Positions 63,321 through 64,000 of a stretch of DNA of 64,000 bases are shown piece by piece. The notes below the pieces were generated by a model, which saw only the letters and a program-made list of their open reading frames with translations, had not been told where the DNA came from and did not search any database. The stretch is from Limosilactobacillus oris. GTDB lineage: Bacteria; Bacillota; Bacilli; Lactobacillales; Lactobacillaceae. Location of the stretch: NCBI RefSeq assembly GCF_025311495.1, contig NZ_CP104398.1, positions 558,001-622,000 on the forward strand. Reading direction: 5' to 3'. Numbering within the stretch: position 1 is the first letter of the stretch; every line of letters begins with the position of its first letter. Position numbers and translations under genes: made by a program.

Positions 63321-63401
63321 ATAAAAAGTACCCCACAATCATTAGATTTCTTGTCTAACAATTGTAGGGCACTTCAAATTCATCTCCTGGCTTTTTCATG
63401 G

Positions 63402-64000
63402 TTAATCTAATTTGGCAAGTTCTTCAATAATGTGTTCTTCGTTAATCTTCCCGTGACGGGCAATGCTAAGGCTCTTCGCTACTTCAAGTGCCTGCTTGGC
63501 CTTCTCCTTTTCACCCATGGCGATGTAGGCCCGGCCAACGTACAGGTATAATTGATCAAGGATAAAGAGCGAGTCCCGGTCCCGGCAGAGCTGAATTCCC
63601 CGTTGGGCACTTGCCAACGCCTTTTCAGGCTCACCTAAGCGCCAGTAGAGCTCGGCAATCTTGCAGTTAATTGAAGCCCACTGGTGCAGACTCCCAATCA
63701 ACTTCTTGTTGTCAATTAGCTTAACTGCCCGGTCAGTCAAACGAACAGCCCGTTCATGGTCATCCCGTTTCAGGTAGGCCAAGGCCATCCCCGCCGTGGT
63801 CATTGCCAGGTAAATGTTGGCGCTGGTCGTCGCAAATTGAGTTAAAACAAGTTCAAAGTTGAAAATCGCATCATCAATCTGGTCCTGACTAATCTGCACC
63901 ATCCCGAGCAGGTAGTAGTACCGTTGCTTATCAAAGTCGCTATTCAAACTTTTAATGCTAATCTTTGAAATGAGTTGCTTTGCCAAGTCATACTCTTGGT
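63402..64000 (-). CDS. TPR protein, probable Rgg/XRE-type regulator C-terminus (5' end outside window)
   Basis: About 199 residues visible, open to the window edge. Helical repeats with TPR spacing (YYYLLGMVQISQDQIDDAIFNFELVL, ASINCKIAELYWRLGEPEKALASAQRG, YLYVGRAYIAMGEKEKAKQALEVAKSL). Such domains form the peptide-sensing C-terminal half of XRE/PlcR/Rgg-type regulators in lactobacilli. The DNA-binding half would lie outside the window, so the class is inferred. Confidence 0.65.
   Translation of the reverse strand, partial: QEYDLAKQLISKISIKSLNSDFDKQRYYYLLGMVQISQDQIDDAIFNFELVLTQFATTSANIYLAMTTAGMALAYLKRDDHERAVRLTDRAVKLIDNKKLIGSLHQWASINCKIAELYWRLGEPEKALASAQRGIQLCRDRDSLFILDQLYLYVGRAYIAMGEKEKAKQALEVAKSLSIARHGKINEEHIIEELAKLD

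Larger units (their letters stand above)
61859..63376 (-). mobile_element. IS3-family insertion sequence, decayed
   Basis: 1518 bp with imperfect inverted repeats beginning TGAAGTGC at both ends (about 19 of 25 matching). It contains orfA/orfB remnants of the IS150/IS1223 type. No direct repeats flank it; its left edge cuts the IS200 tnpA. Confidence 0.85.

Overview
The window looks like a chromosomal segment of a lactic acid bacterium of the Lactobacillaceae. Limosilactobacillus (the L. reuteri/fermentum/oris/pontis group) is my best guess. Reasons: conserved Lactobacillales gene order (polA-mutM-coaE-nrdR-dnaB-dnaI-infC), fairly high GC for a lactobacillus, GGAGG-type ribosome binding sites, IS30/IS3/IS200 elements of types common in this group, and a surface protein carrying RDV repeats of the kind described in L. 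reuteri glucansucrases. The genus is inferred, not proven.

Layout. 1-7563 (minus): infC with an attenuator-type leader, then the replication/repair operon polA-mutM-coaE-nrdR-dnaB-dnaI. 7688-16317: a truncated DUF1275 gene, a Bax-inhibitor-like protein, murC, ytpR, a thioredoxin, an HxlR regulator divergent from a frameshifted alcohol-dehydrogenase-like gene, trmB and ecsAB. 16434-26512: hit, prsA, yhaN-yhaO, yheA, a class A penicillin-binding protein and argS behind a T-box. 26808-33983: tRNA-Gly(CCC), a DUF2187 protein, a ribose operon (rbsK-rbsD with a FucP-type permease), ezrA, a free-methionine-sulfoxide reductase and rpsD behind a probable S4 leader. 34049-44374: an IS30 element, a damaged hypothetical locus, a split-subunit transhydrogenase (pntAA-pntAB-pntB), yaaA, yueI, rarA, a strong 6S RNA candidate, uspA and an aldo/keto reductase.

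44492-55358 is an arabinose island: araA, an arabinose permease, araR, araD, araB, then an ArsR-type regulator with a beta-rich sensor-like domain, divergent from a cytoplasmic GH43 arabinosidase and an oligosaccharide permease. Near-identical AraR-type operators sit inside the 17-bp spacer of the promoters for araBD, araA and the permease, and also in the promoter of an uncharacterised 108-residue membrane protein (44492-44818). Together the genes would import arabinose and arabino-oligosaccharides, trim the latter inside the cell and feed D-xylulose-5-phosphate to the phosphoketolase pathway.

55491-64000: a hydroxyacyl-CoA-type dehydrogenase, a 1202-residue KxYKxGKxW-signal surface protein with six RDV repeats and an AT-rich coiled-coil segment, then a nest of insertion sequences (an IS200/IS605 transposase split by an IS30 and cut by a decayed IS3) and the 3' part of a TPR protein. 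I saw no CRISPR array, prophage or classical defence system. The most novel signals are the orphan AraR-regulon membrane protein, the sensor-fused ArsR/GH43 module and the RDV-repeat surface protein.
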